This document shows, piece after piece, positions 7,676 to 15,046 of a stretch of 21,522 bases of DNA. The notes below the pieces were generated by a model. It had not been told where the DNA came from and ran no database searches. It worked only from the letters and a program-made list of their open reading frames with translations. Both the position numbers and the translations under genes were made by a program. The stretch spans positions 1 to 21,522 of the forward strand of contig JAYVIR010000059.1 of assembly GCA_043770095.1 (NCBI GenBank), in the 5' to 3' direction. The stretch's first letter is position 1. The number at the start of each line of letters is the position of its first letter. The DNA is from JBGSUZ01 sp043770095. Its GTDB lineage: Bacteria; Bacillota; Clostridia; Peptostreptococcales; Acidaminobacteraceae.

Positions 7676-9040
7676 TTAAACCCTAACACCATAAACGATG
7701 TCACCTTTCACGCTTTGGAAATTTACCTTTTGAAGGGTGCCAATCAATGTTTCGTCCTTTGGAACAAAGACACGGACATAGCGTTCAGACAACCCTTCCA
7801 TGTATTCGTCGTTTGAAGTGGAAAGTCCTTCTATTAAAACAGTAAACGATTTTCCGATTAAAGATTCATAATAAGCTTGCTCCATTTGATCTGACAAGGC
7901 AATCAAACGCTCACTGCGAGTGTGTTTCACATCTCCGTTTACTTGACAGCCCATGTCCGCCGCAGGCGTTCCTTTTTTAGGTGAATACTGGAACACATGA
8001 ATTTTAGCAAAGCCCACTTTTGAAACAAAAGCCATTGTTTCTTCAAATTCTGCATCCGTTTCTCCCGGGAATCCGACGATCACGTCCGTTGTAAAGGACG
8101 GGGCGTCAAAAGCCAATTTGATTGCTTCGACAGTTTCCAGATAGGTTTGGGCGTCGTATTTGCGGTTCATTCTTTTTAGAACTGTGTCTGAGCCACTTTG
8201 AAGGGACAGGTGGAAATGAGGACAGAATTTCTCCATCGTCTGGATGGTTTTGATGAAGTCTTCGCTGAGCAGTCTTGGTTCTAAGGACCCCAGTCTGATG
8301 CGCTCTAGACCGTCTATTTCGTGAACCTGTTTGAGCAGGTCAATTAGTTCGATGTTGCCGAAATCTTTTCCGTATGAGGCGATGTGTATGCCTGTGAGGA
8401 CAATTTCTTTGAAGCCGTTCTCGACAAGTCGTTTGACTTCTTTAATGACTTGCTCTGGCTGACGGGAGCGGATTGGGCCTCTGGCGTAGGGAATGATGCA
8501 ATAGCTGCAAAACTGGTTGCAACCCTCTTGAATTTTGATGAAGGCTCTGGTTTTGTCTGTCACATGGTCGATTTGCAGTTCCTCGAATTCTCTAACTTGC
8601 ATGATGTCGCCGACGTAGCTGACTTTATCCCACGGTTCGAGTTCTTCCATATATTCCACAATTCGGCTGCGTTCGTTGGTGCCAAGCACTAAGTTGACGC
8701 CTTCTATGTTCATGACTTCGTCTGTAGCAACCTGAGAATAGCAGCCCACTACGGCGATGATGGCATTCGGATTTTGGCGTTTCATTTTTCGGATATACTG
8801 TCTGGATTTTTTCTCGCCAAGATTGGTGACCGAACAGGTGTTGATCACGTAATAGTCTGCTCTGGCTTCTGACGGGAGTATTTCGTAGCCTTTGTTTGCG
8901 AAGAGTTCGCTCATGGCCTCGGTTTCGTATTGGTTGACTTTGCAACCGAGGGTCATCAGAGATATGGTTTTTCTTCTCAATTTTGGCATTTCTTGTTCGT
9001 TGTTTTCATTTATGGGTTTGTTGCCACTGATAATATGCAT
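7676..9040 (-). CDS. mtaB: tRNA t6A37 methylthiotransferase MtaB
   Basis: Radical-SAM enzyme converting t6A37 to ms2t6A37 in tRNAs that read ANN codons. The N-terminal UPF0004 domain supplies cluster cysteines at residues 33 (LGCKVNQYETE), 69 (NTCSVTN) and 100 (VVGCYSQ). The radical-SAM motif CNQFCSYC gives Cys174, Cys178 and Cys181. The C-terminal region (about 390-454) is the TRAM domain. The start is the ATG at 9040, with AAAGGA about 8 bases upstream; the TTG at 9058 has no ribosome site. The 454 residues are slightly long for the family because of an N-terminal extension of about 20 residues. The first 33 codons and the promoter are duplicated at 12763-12935. Confidence 0.94.
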   Translation of the reverse strand: MHIISGNKPINENNEQEMPKLRRKTISLMTLGCKVNQYETEAMSELFANKGYEILPSEARADYYVINTCSVTNLGEKKSRQYIRKMKRQNPNAIIAVVGCYSQVATDEVMNIEGVNLVLGTNERSRIVEYMEELEPWDKVSYVGDIMQVREFEELQIDHVTDKTRAFIKIQEGCNQFCSYCIIPYARGPIRSRQPEQVIKEVKRLVENGFKEIVLTGIHIASYGKDFGNIELIDLLKQVHEIDGLERIRLGSLEPRLLSEDFIKTIQTMEKFCPHFHLSLQSGSDTVLKRMNRKYDAQTYLETVEAIKLAFDAPSFTTDVIVGFPGETDAEFEETMAFVSKVGFAKIHVFQYSPKKGTPAADMGCQVNGDVKHTRSERLIALSDQMEQAYYESLIGKSFTVLIEGLSTSNDEYMEGLSERYVRVFVPKDETLIGTLQKVNFQSVKGDIVYGVRV

Positions 9041-9099
9041 ATTAGGTTCCTTTCGCAATAATGTTTACATTTATAAAGATGAATTATATCACAAATTGG
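8949..9099. repeat. 151-bp direct repeat, copy 1 (functional mtaB 5' end and promoter)
   Basis: Covers mtaB codons 1-30 plus its leader and promoter. It aligns without gaps to 12785-12935 at a constant offset of 3836 bases, with 5 differences, all transitions and all within the coding part. The leader and promoter (about 60 bp) are identical. The two copies bound the accessory islet. Confidence 0.95.
9083..9091 (-). promoter_or_regulatory. Extended -10 promoter of mtaB
   Basis: Minus-strand TGATATAAT, a perfect -10 with the TGn extension; no good -35 is present. About 43 bases before the mtaB ATG. The same element is preserved in the duplicated copy. Confidence 0.6.
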
Positions 9100-9161
9100 T
9101 GGGAATTTTTGTTTTGGGGGAATGAAAATTTTACGGAATTTGTTGGTGTGCTAGAGTTGAT

Positions 9162-9563
9162 TTATAATTTATTGCGACTTAAGTATGAATCGATTAATAT
9201 AAGATCTGCTAAATCCTTTTTTCTTCCAAGTTCTTCTTTATGTTTTTTTATACTTGATACTGTCGCGACGGGCAATCCAGCAATTTCAGTTATTCCATTA
9301 ACATTCCAATTCTCGAACACTTCTATCACTTCATGAAAAACGAGCGCTCGATTACCATCATCCATTGTTTTAACTGAATTATTATTCTGAGCTAATTTAT
9401 CAAACAACACTGTCGTACATCCGATATCAATATCGTTTGTTAAGTCTCTGATACCGTGCATCACTAAGGCAGAGCCTGCTAGAACCTAATACGATTCAAA
9501 AGGCAAAGAAATTGCATTTAATGTTCGAATAATATCCTCTTTATTCATTGTCTTTGAGCTCAT
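9162..9563 (-). pseudogene. Nucleotidyltransferase-like gene with an in-frame nonsense codon
   Basis: Reading from the ATG at 9563 (GGAGG upstream) gives 133 codons interrupted by TAG at 9486-9488, codon 26. On either side the protein is continuous: ...AISLPFESY, stop, VLAGSALVMHGIRDLTNDIDIG... GS followed by 12 residues and DID is the nucleotidyltransferase-fold GS-x-DxD motif. A single TGG-to-TAG change is the simplest cause, since tryptophan would fit that position. The remaining 107 codons stay open. The family is not firmly known; small nucleotidyltransferases of this type include AbiEii-like and MNT-like toxins or antitoxins. Last gene of a three-gene minus-strand group in the islet. 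Confidence 0.75.
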
Positions 9564-9602
9564 AAAAGCACCTCCATATATTTTTAAATAGTGCTAATTT
9601 CA

Positions 9603-9977
9603 TCAAAACTGATGTTTTTTCTCGATTTTCTCCCAAACCAGTAAAACTATAGCACCTACTAGATAACACAAAATATCTTTTACATCAAACGAATTACCAA
9701 TAATTATCGACAGCACTTTATTGTTTTGCAAATGCAGTAAGTTTACAAGGTGATAATATTGAGACAGTTCCACAGATGTAGCTAATATCAACAAGTATAT
9801 GGGCAAATATTTTATGTTTTTTTCTATAATAGCTCGTATAAAGGTGTACATCAAAATGATCACTAGAACATCCCCAATGTACGGTCTAATAATGGCATCG
9901 TTTACAAAAATGGCTATCATGATCTCGATTATTAACAAAATTGAAAACGCAACTAAATACTTTAAATTTATTTTCAT
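9603..9977 (-). CDS. DUF2809 family integral membrane protein
   Basis: A 124-residue hydrophobic protein with about four membrane helices (roughly residues 6-26, 32-50, 57-75 and 98-117). The DUF2809 pattern is visible: GDVLVIILMYTFIRAI, then SVELSQYYHL, then GNSFDVKDILCYLVGA. The function is unknown. I chose the ATG at 9977, which has AGAAAGG seven bases upstream, over the TTG at 9983. It lies 24 bases after the DUF1016 gene and 39 bases before the nucleotidyltransferase, so the three are probably co-transcribed. It is the only intact gene of the three. Confidence 0.8.
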   Translation of the reverse strand: MKINLKYLVAFSILLIIEIMIAIFVNDAIIRPYIGDVLVIILMYTFIRAIIEKNIKYLPIYLLILATSVELSQYYHLVNLLHLQNNKVLSIIIGNSFDVKDILCYLVGAIVLLVWEKIEKKHQF

Positions 9978-10001
9978 AAACAAACCTTTCTTATTTTCAT
10001 T

Positions 10002-11016
10002 TTATAATTTTATTTCAATTTCCAATAATTCTTGTTCTTTCTCTAACTCACGTTTCAACTCTTCTTCAGATGGCATATACAACTTATATTTTGATGCAAA
10101 AATCTGATTGTTGTCTTCTGGCAAGGTGTATTTAACAACTGAATCGCTTTTATCTGCACAAAGAATGATTCCGATGGGCAGGTTGTCACCTTCATTCATA
10201 AGCTCTCTTGTAAAGTAGTTGACATACATTTGCATCTGTCCAATATCTTGATGTTTCAGTTTACCAACTTTTAAATCGACAATGACAAAGCATTTCAAAA
10301 TATAGTTATAAAACACCAAGTCGATAAAGTAATGCTCGCCATCAAACGAAATTCGCTTCTGTCTTGCAACAAAAGAAAAGCCTCGCCCTAGTTCAAGTAA
10401 AAAGGTCTGCAAGTGATTGATTAACCCTTGTTCCAAGTCTTTTTCATAAAGATTTGGTGTTTGTTCAAGACCCAAAAATTCAAGTACATACGGATCTCTG
10501 ATAACGTCTTTTGGATCCATGCCCTTTTCAAGTGTTTGTATCTCAATTCTCACACCTTCTTGATCTTGGCTAGATAAGAGTCTCTCATAATAATAAGAAT
10601 TAATTTGCCGCTCTAATTGCCTTGTACTCCAATTGGATTTTGAACATTCTTCAAGATAGAATTGTCTTATATTTTCGTCTTCAACCTTTAAATAGCATTC
10701 TATAATGTGTCCAACTCAATTGGTCACGCAGTGCGTGACGATTTGGAAAAGCAGAGTAAAATAGACGCATATACTTTAAATTCGTCATGGTAAAACCTTT
10801 TCCAAATTCAGCAGTCATCTTCTCAGACAGGTATTTCAAAAGACCAGTACCATATTCAGCACGATCATTTTTTCCTTGTGCCTCAAAAATTTGTTTACCA
10901 ATATTCCAGTAGGTTTCAACCATTACAAAATTAACAGTTGCATAAACCTTTTTTTGTGCCTCTGTTACAGTTGCTCGTATATTTTCATAGATACTTATTT
11001 CCGATAAATTAGCCAT
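10002..11016 (-). pseudogene. DUF1016 (YhcG-type) PD-(D/E)xK nuclease gene, frameshifted
   Basis: From the ATG at 11016 (GGGGG seven bases upstream) the frame encodes the DUF1016 N-terminal helical domain (ATVNFVMVETYWNIGKQIFE..., YGTGLLKYLSEKM, FTMTNLKYMRLFYSAFP) and stops at 10681-10683. Removing one G at 10685-10686 restores the frame: LFK then VEDENIRQFYLEECSKSNWS and SYYYERLLSS, continuing into the nuclease domain. That domain holds FIDLVFYN and VIVDLKVGK, the D...DxK active site, with Asp in place of the common Glu. The restored product is about 337 residues, the family's usual size. These proteins are linked to restriction loci or mobile DNA. A sequencing error cannot be excluded. Confidence 0.85.
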
Positions 11017-11084
11017 GACATAGCCCCCAATGCGTTTCAAATAGACTCAAATATGAGTTGGATTGAAAAATATTTCCAATTATC

Positions 11085-11113
11085 ATTTTATTCTCTAGAG
11101 TAAATTCCGTCAA
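11085..11113 (-). promoter_or_regulatory. Sigma-A promoter of the DUF1016/DUF2809/nucleotidyltransferase group
   Basis: Minus-strand TTGACG (11113-11108), 17-base spacer, TAAAAT (11090-11085); each box matches 5 of 6 consensus positions. About 70 bases before the DUF1016 start. Confidence 0.7.
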
Positions 11114-11147
11114 TGAATTTCAAAATTATTCCCTTAACTATAGCCAT
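11088..11147 (-). CDS. Possible 19-residue peptide
   Basis: ATG at 11147 with AAGGGG eight to nine bases upstream encodes MAIVKGIILKFIDGIYSRE, then TAA. The peptide is short, hydrophobic and amphipathic. It overlaps the promoter just described, so it would need to be transcribed from further upstream. No family is recognised; it may be chance. Confidence 0.2.
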   Translation of the reverse strand: MAIVKGIILKFIDGIYSRE

Positions 11148-11189
11148 AAAATTAGCCCCTTAAATAAAAAAGATTCCAATTTTGTTATA

Positions 11190-11198
11190 TGCTATAAT
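11190..11198 (+). promoter_or_regulatory. Extended -10 promoter of the alpha/beta hydrolase gene
   Basis: TGCTATAAT, a perfect TATAAT with a TGn extension and no convincing -35. About 64 bases before the ATG at 11262. Confidence 0.6.
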
Positions 11199-11261
11199 AC
11201 TAGAAAAGCTAAACGTGATGACATTTAGAAAAATCGAATTAATACATAAGGTGGGAAACAT

Positions 11262-12128
11262 ATGAATAAAATAAGCGTGCACAGAAACATTGCAAAGTTG
11301 AAAAATATCGATATGTTCTATTTTGATACAATGACCGAAGGCCCCACTATTGTTTGCCTTCATGGTAGATGGGGAAGAGCAGAAACTTGGTTTGATTTTA
11401 TCCAGCACTATGGAAAACAATACAGAATTATCGCACCCGATCAACGAGGACACGGATTGAGCAGTAAACCCATATCGAAATATACGGCTGAAGAAATGGC
11501 TGATGACATCATCGAACTATTAGGCGTATTAAAGATAGATTCAGTCATTTTGGTTGGCCATTCGATGGGTGGCCGAATTGCTGGATATTTAACATCGACT
11601 TATCCTCAGTTTGTAAAAGCACTCGCTATACTTGACAGAACATCCTCTGGGCCTGATAAACCAAACACGTTGCCGCTGGATCAAATCTCAACCATTGACC
11701 CTTTGACAAAAGATTGGCCTTTGCCATTTTCCAGCTTAACTCAAGCGATGAATTTTATTAAACAAGCTACCGATTCCAATTTGAGTTATGAATATTTTAT
11801 GAATAGCTTGGTCGAAACGGTAGAGGGCTATCAAATGATGTTCAGTTCGCAGGCGATGGCCGCTGGCACTGCTTATGATGAAAGTTGGTTCCATCTCTTG
11901 CCGACTCTAAAATGTCTGGTATTGTTAATCCGCTCAAAGGATCCAAAAGAAATATCCGATGAAGATTTTATTAAAATGCAGTCTCTAATTCCCAATTGTC
12001 TAGCCCATGAAATGTCACATACTGACCATAATGTTCATTTAGCAAACAAGGAAGAATTTTATGCGTATTTTGATGAATTTTTGAAAAATCATCTCACAAC
12101 TCCTTTCTGGAGTGCCGTTCCAATCTGA
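11262..12128 (+). CDS. Alpha/beta-fold hydrolase
   Basis: A 288-residue serine hydrolase without a signal peptide, so cytosolic. The oxyanion segment CLHGRWGRAETW starts at residue 32, and the APDQRGHGLSSKP loop follows at 58-70. The nucleophile elbow is GHSMGG (Ser101). The C-terminal histidine is in DHNVH (His256 or His259), with Asp227 a candidate acid. The substrate is unknown; close relatives are esterases, C-C hydrolases and haloperoxidase-like enzymes. The ATG has GGTGGG upstream. It is the only plus-strand gene I can support and has its own promoter and terminator. It lies inside the repeat-bounded islet among broken genes, but is itself intact. Confidence 0.9.
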   Translation: MNKISVHRNIAKLKNIDMFYFDTMTEGPTIVCLHGRWGRAETWFDFIQHYGKQYRIIAPDQRGHGLSSKPISKYTAEEMADDIIELLGVLKIDSVILVGHSMGGRIAGYLTSTYPQFVKALAILDRTSSGPDKPNTLPLDQISTIDPLTKDWPLPFSSLTQAMNFIKQATDSNLSYEYFMNSLVETVEGYQMMFSSQAMAAGTAYDESWFHLLPTLKCLVLLIRSKDPKEISDEDFIKMQSLIPNCLAHEMSHTDHNVHLANKEEFYAYFDEFLKNHLTTPFWSAVPI

Positions 12129-12148
12129 CCAGAATTTTCCCACTTAAA

Positions 12149-12178
12149 AGGCGCTTAAATGTGTGACTTTAAGCGCCT
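12149..12178 (+). terminator. Hairpin terminator after the alpha/beta hydrolase
   Basis: AGGCGCTTAAA pairs perfectly with TTTAAGCGCCT (11 bp) around an 8-base loop, 20 bases past the stop codon. The following plus-strand sequence is only moderately T-rich. On the minus strand it is followed by CCTTTT, so it may work in both directions. Confidence 0.65.
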
Positions 12179-12226
12179 GACTTTATTGATATTTTCTTGT
12201 ATGATCATATTCTAAAATGGTTAAAT

Positions 12227-12550
12227 TCAACTTCTCACATGCTTGCTTTTAAAGCCTATTTTTCCTTTAGAAACACCGACTGCAATCACAAAACGGTTCA
12301 TGGATTGTTTGGTATAATCGGATTGGGTGTGCATGGATTCTTCTACCCATCTTAAAAGTTTCTGAAGTTTATTAGAATCATATTCTTCATCTTTCTTGGA
12401 ACCAAGAAGCCATTCATGGCAACTCCATCCGCCAGACATCGTCAAATCAACACTGCTATCTATAAACCCATCTGCCAAAGTCTGATTTTTGCCAACCCGT
12501 TTTACAATTGGTTTCATCGCGCCTGTTGCCACGCCAAACAATGGTTCAAC
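12227..12550 (-). pseudogene. DNA alkylation repair (AlkD-like) gene fragment
   Basis: The open stretch begins in frame with VEPLFGVATGAMKPIVKRVGK, which matches the N-terminal substrate-domain repeat of DNA alkylation repair enzymes. It then jumps to GGWSCHEWLLGSKKDEEYDS and KLLRWVEESMHTQSDYTKQS, MNRFVIAVGV, which matches their C-terminal third. The middle (about 90 residues) appears deleted after LAD. The C-terminal helices after VIAVGV are replaced by an unrelated tail ending at 12227. There is no start codon with a ribosome site. A decayed remnant, not a functional glycosylase. The family call rests on motif resemblance. Confidence 0.6.
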
Positions 12551-12625
12551 TGCACAACTTATATTCCTTTATATGTTTTAGCTAAATTTCAATTTTAGTA
12601 TTTTTTATTATAGTTTCAATTTGCT

Positions 12626-12651
12626 CAAAAAAAAGAACCCTACAGGTTCTT
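12626..12651 (-). terminator. Intrinsic terminator inside the remnant region
   Basis: Minus-strand AAGAACC/GGTTCTT 7-bp stem with a 5-base loop, followed by a run of seven to eight T residues. It faces the transcript that would come from the duplicated mtaB promoter, so it would stop that transcript before the older islet genes. Confidence 0.75.
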
Positions 12652-12762
12652 AGTATGAATCTGATGGAGGTTCTCTTCAATTCCTATTATATAATTTGCA
12701 TCTTTGAGAAAATCAAAACCACTTCAACACCTCTGATACCAGTGTCTAGTAGCAATCATATT
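12652..12762 (-). other. Degenerate sequence between terminator and truncated mtaB start
   Basis: No intact gene. One minus-strand frame reads LLDTGIRGVEVVLIFSKMQII before a stop, faintly like the LLDTGIRxSE segment of tyrosine recombinases. Another frame reads ...ANYIIGIEENLHQIHTKNL and stops at the terminator, like a lost C-terminus. Neither is long enough to assign. Confidence 0.3.
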
Positions 12763-12876
12763 TCAAGTTACTCGCGGACATCCCAGGGTCATCAGGGATA
12801 TGGTTTTTCTTCTCAATTTTGGCGTTTTTTGTTCGTTATTTTCGTTTATGGGTTTGTTGCCACTGATAATATGCAT
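12763..12876 (-). pseudogene. Truncated second copy of the mtaB 5' end
   Basis: From ATG at 12876, with the same AAAGGA ribosome site as mtaB, 37 codons can be read: 33 match MtaB residues 1-33 and then the frame leaves the family (PRVT, stop). Compared with the intact gene there are 8 base differences in these 33 codons. Six are synonymous; two change residues (Glu17 to Lys, Met18 to Thr) in the variable N-terminal extension. That pattern indicates descent from a functional diverged allele. The promoter is intact, so a short transcript ending at the 12626-12651 terminator is possible. Confidence 0.85.
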
Positions 12877-12935
12877 ATTAGGTTCCTTTCGCAATAATGT
12901 TTACATTTATAAAGATGAATTATATCACAAATTGG
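12785..12935. repeat. 151-bp direct repeat, copy 2 (truncated mtaB 5' end and promoter)
   Basis: Gapless partner of 8949-9099 in the same orientation, with 146 of 151 bases identical. Weaker similarity continues about 35 bases beyond the promoter side and 9 bases beyond the coding side, where the changes are synonymous. Confidence 0.95.
12919..12927 (-). promoter_or_regulatory. Duplicated mtaB extended -10 promoter
   Basis: TGATATAAT on the minus strand, identical to the element at 9083-9091 and at the same distance from the copied ATG. Confidence 0.5.
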
Positions 12936-13051
12936 ATATTTTTTTGTTGTGTGGAGTAAAAGTTTTTATCCATTCTTGTATCATCAAACTATGCATATTA
13001 TAGAACTAAACGAACGTAGAATGCATGGGCATGGTTCTAAGAACTGAAACA

Positions 13052-13088
13052 AGCCCTTCTGACTAGGGGGTACCACCTCAGAAGGGCT
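13052..13088 (-). terminator. Terminator of the catabolic operon
   Basis: AGCCCTTCTGA pairs with TCAGAAGGGCT (11 bp) around a 15-base loop, 51 bases after the thiolase stop codon; minus-strand TTGTTT follows. The loop reads GGTGGTACC on the minus strand, the core of the T-box motif, but the rest of a T-box leader is absent. The adjoining stretch 12936-13051 holds no gene that I can see. Confidence 0.75.
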
Positions 13089-13138
13089 CATTCTTTTGGA
13101 ACATTCAATTATGACTATTTTTAAGGGAAAGTTATTAG

Positions 13139-14320
13139 CTATTTGCGTTCAATGAGAAGCGACGTTCCCATGCCGCCGCCAATACAAAGGGTTGCAAGAC
13201 CTTTAGATACACTTCGGCGCTTCATTTCATGAATAAGAGTTACCAATATTCTCGCGCCGCTGGCGCCAATCGGGTGCCCAAGTGCTATTGCGCCGCCATT
13301 GACATTGACTATTTTAGGATTCAACCCCAAGTCACCTACTACAGCTAAGGACTGAGCCGCAAAGGCTTCATTGGCTTCGACTAACTCTATATCCTCTACA
13401 GACCAACCGGTTCTTTCGAGCGCCATTTTTGTCGCTGGAACGGGTCCATAACCCATAATAGATGGGTCTACACCTGCTGTTCCATGGCCTGCAATATAAG
13501 CAAGAGGTTGAATGCCCATTGAAAGTGCCTTTTCTTCACTCATGACCACCACCATGGCAGCGCCGTCATTGATGCCTGATGCATTGCCCGCCGTGACCGT
13601 TCCATCTTTTTTAAATGCCGGTCTCAGTTTTGATAGATCCTCTTGAGTGGCACCATATCGAATAAATTCATCTTTATCAACTTCAGTGACTTGTCCTTTT
13701 CTGTTTTTAACTGGCACAGGGACAATTTCTTCAATAAACCTTCCAGCCACTTGAGCCGCTTCAGCCTTATTTTGGCTGGATGCCGCAAATGCATCTTGAG
13801 CTTCTCTGCTGAGTGACCATTGATCTGCAATATTTTCTGCCGTCATGCCCATGTGGTAATTGTTGAAAGCGTCCATTAAACCATCTTTAATCATATGGTC
13901 AATCACTTCATAATGGCCCATTTTTGTACCAAATCGCTGTCCATCATTAACGTAAGGCGCATTAGACATACTTTCTGTCCCACCACATAAAATAACGTCA
14001 ACATCACCTGTCGCAATGAGTTGTGCTGCCAAACTCACTGAGCGCAGACCTGAACCGCATAAAATGTTAATGGCCATAGCTGGTTTTTCAACCGGAATGC
14101 CGGCACCGACAGCAACCTGTCTGGCTACATTTTGACCAAGGCCCGCGCTCAGTACATTGCCTATATAGGCTTCATCTATTTGTTCCGGCGTTAGTCCAGC
14201 TCTTTTAATAGCTTCCTTGGCTGCAACAATGCCTAACTCTACCGCAGACACTGATCTGAGAGATCCGCCGAAACTGCCAATTGGGGTTCTAACCGCAGAG
14301 ACGATGACAACTTTTCTCAT
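13139..14320 (-). CDS. Acetyl-CoA C-acetyltransferase (thiolase)
   Basis: Degradative or biosynthetic class II thiolase, interconverting acetoacetyl-CoA plus CoA and two acetyl-CoA. The 393 residues are the usual length. The acyl-carrying Cys88 lies in NILCGSGLRSV, the general base His349 in GHPIGASG and the second Cys379 in CIGGGMG. The N-terminus VVIVSAVRTPIGSFGGSL is typical of AtoB/ThlA-type enzymes. The ATG at 14320 overlaps the SDR stop codon by four bases, with GGGGGA upstream, so translation is coupled. Last gene of the operon; the product supplies the final cleavage step. Confidence 0.95.
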   Translation of the reverse strand: MRKVVIVSAVRTPIGSFGGSLRSVSAVELGIVAAKEAIKRAGLTPEQIDEAYIGNVLSAGLGQNVARQVAVGAGIPVEKPAMAINILCGSGLRSVSLAAQLIATGDVDVILCGGTESMSNAPYVNDGQRFGTKMGHYEVIDHMIKDGLMDAFNNYHMGMTAENIADQWSLSREAQDAFAASSQNKAEAAQVAGRFIEEIVPVPVKNRKGQVTEVDKDEFIRYGATQEDLSKLRPAFKKDGTVTAGNASGINDGAAMVVVMSEEKALSMGIQPLAYIAGHGTAGVDPSIMGYGPVPATKMALERTGWSVEDIELVEANEAFAAQSLAVVGDLGLNPKIVNVNGGAIALGHPIGASGARILVTLIHEMKRRSVSKGLATLCIGGGMGTSLLIERK

Positions 14321-15036
14321 AGTCTCAGTCCCCCGTTAACAGAAAGATTATGTCCTGTGATAAACGAAGATTCGTCCGAACCTAAGAAGAGAACTGCCGC
14401 TGCTATTTCTTCTGGTTCTCCCAATCTTCCCAACATGGTTTTAGCACGTATTGGGTCAAGTACTTTATCTGGAACTGTCATCATCATATCCGTGTTGACG
14501 TATCCAGGTGCAACTGAATTAACTCTAACTGCAGCGCCTTTTCGAGCAAACTCTTTTGCCCAAGATTTTGCCATTCCAATGACGCCTGCCTTGGTCGCCG
14601 CGTAATTGGTCTGTCCTACATTCCCATATTCTCCAACGACTGAAGCAATATTGATGATAGATCCCTTGCCCTGGCTCATCATGATTGGTCCAACTAACTG
14701 TGTCAGGTTGTAAACACCCTTCAGATTGATGTCAATGACCAAGTCCCACATGTCTTCTGTCATTTTTTCAATGAGTCCATCTCTCGTAATGCCTGCATTA
14801 TTGACAAGTACATCAATACGGCCATATTTTTCTTTAATTTGATCGATAAAATTCAATAAAAATTCTCTGTCGAGAACATTTCCTACAAATGCCTCCACGT
14901 TTTCGTGTTCATATGTCATTTGTCCCATATCCAGACTCACTACTTTTGCACCTTCATTAGCAAAAGCCAACGCGATGGATTTCCCGATGCCCTGAGCACC
15001 GCCTGTTACAATGACGACCTTACCCAATACTCTCAT
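14317..15036 (-). CDS. SDR 3-hydroxyacyl-CoA dehydrogenase (FabG/PhaB-like)
   Basis: Short-chain dehydrogenase of 239 residues. The cofactor loop TGGAQGIG is at 11-18, NNAG at 79-82, and the catalytic set is Asn104, Ser132, Tyr145 and Lys149. Asp36 at the end of the second strand (VVSLDM) favours NAD(H) over NADP(H), which suits oxidation of a 3-hydroxyacyl-CoA more than reductive synthesis; this is inference from the fold rule. The C-terminus GHNLSVNGGLRL is standard. The ATG at 15036 has GGAGGG upstream. It is placed between CoA-transferase and thiolase, consistent with 3-hydroxybutyryl-CoA to acetoacetyl-CoA. A FabG role in fatty acid synthesis is less likely in this context. Confidence 0.9.
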   Translation of the reverse strand: MRVLGKVVIVTGGAQGIGKSIALAFANEGAKVVSLDMGQMTYEHENVEAFVGNVLDREFLLNFIDQIKEKYGRIDVLVNNAGITRDGLIEKMTEDMWDLVIDINLKGVYNLTQLVGPIMMSQGKGSIINIASVVGEYGNVGQTNYAATKAGVIGMAKSWAKEFARKGAAVRVNSVAPGYVNTDMMMTVPDKVLDPIRAKTMLGRLGEPEEIAAAVLFLGSDESSFITGHNLSVNGGLRL

Positions 15037-15046
15037 ATATACCCTC

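Noticed and set aside
9061..9336. Plus-strand frame MFTFIKMNYITNWW... beginning in the direct repeat
   Set aside because: It is antisense to the nucleotidyltransferase gene and mtaB leader, and has no ribosome site. The same opening residues recur at the other repeat only because the DNA is duplicated.
12652..12762. Tyrosine-recombinase fragment (LLDTGIRGVE...)
   Set aside because: Only about 12 residues resemble the family, an in-frame stop precedes them, and no catalytic Arg/His/Tyr set is present.
8949..12935. Insertion sequence or composite transposon
   Set aside because: No transposase, terminal inverted repeats or short target duplication can be seen; the boundary repeat is mtaB sequence.
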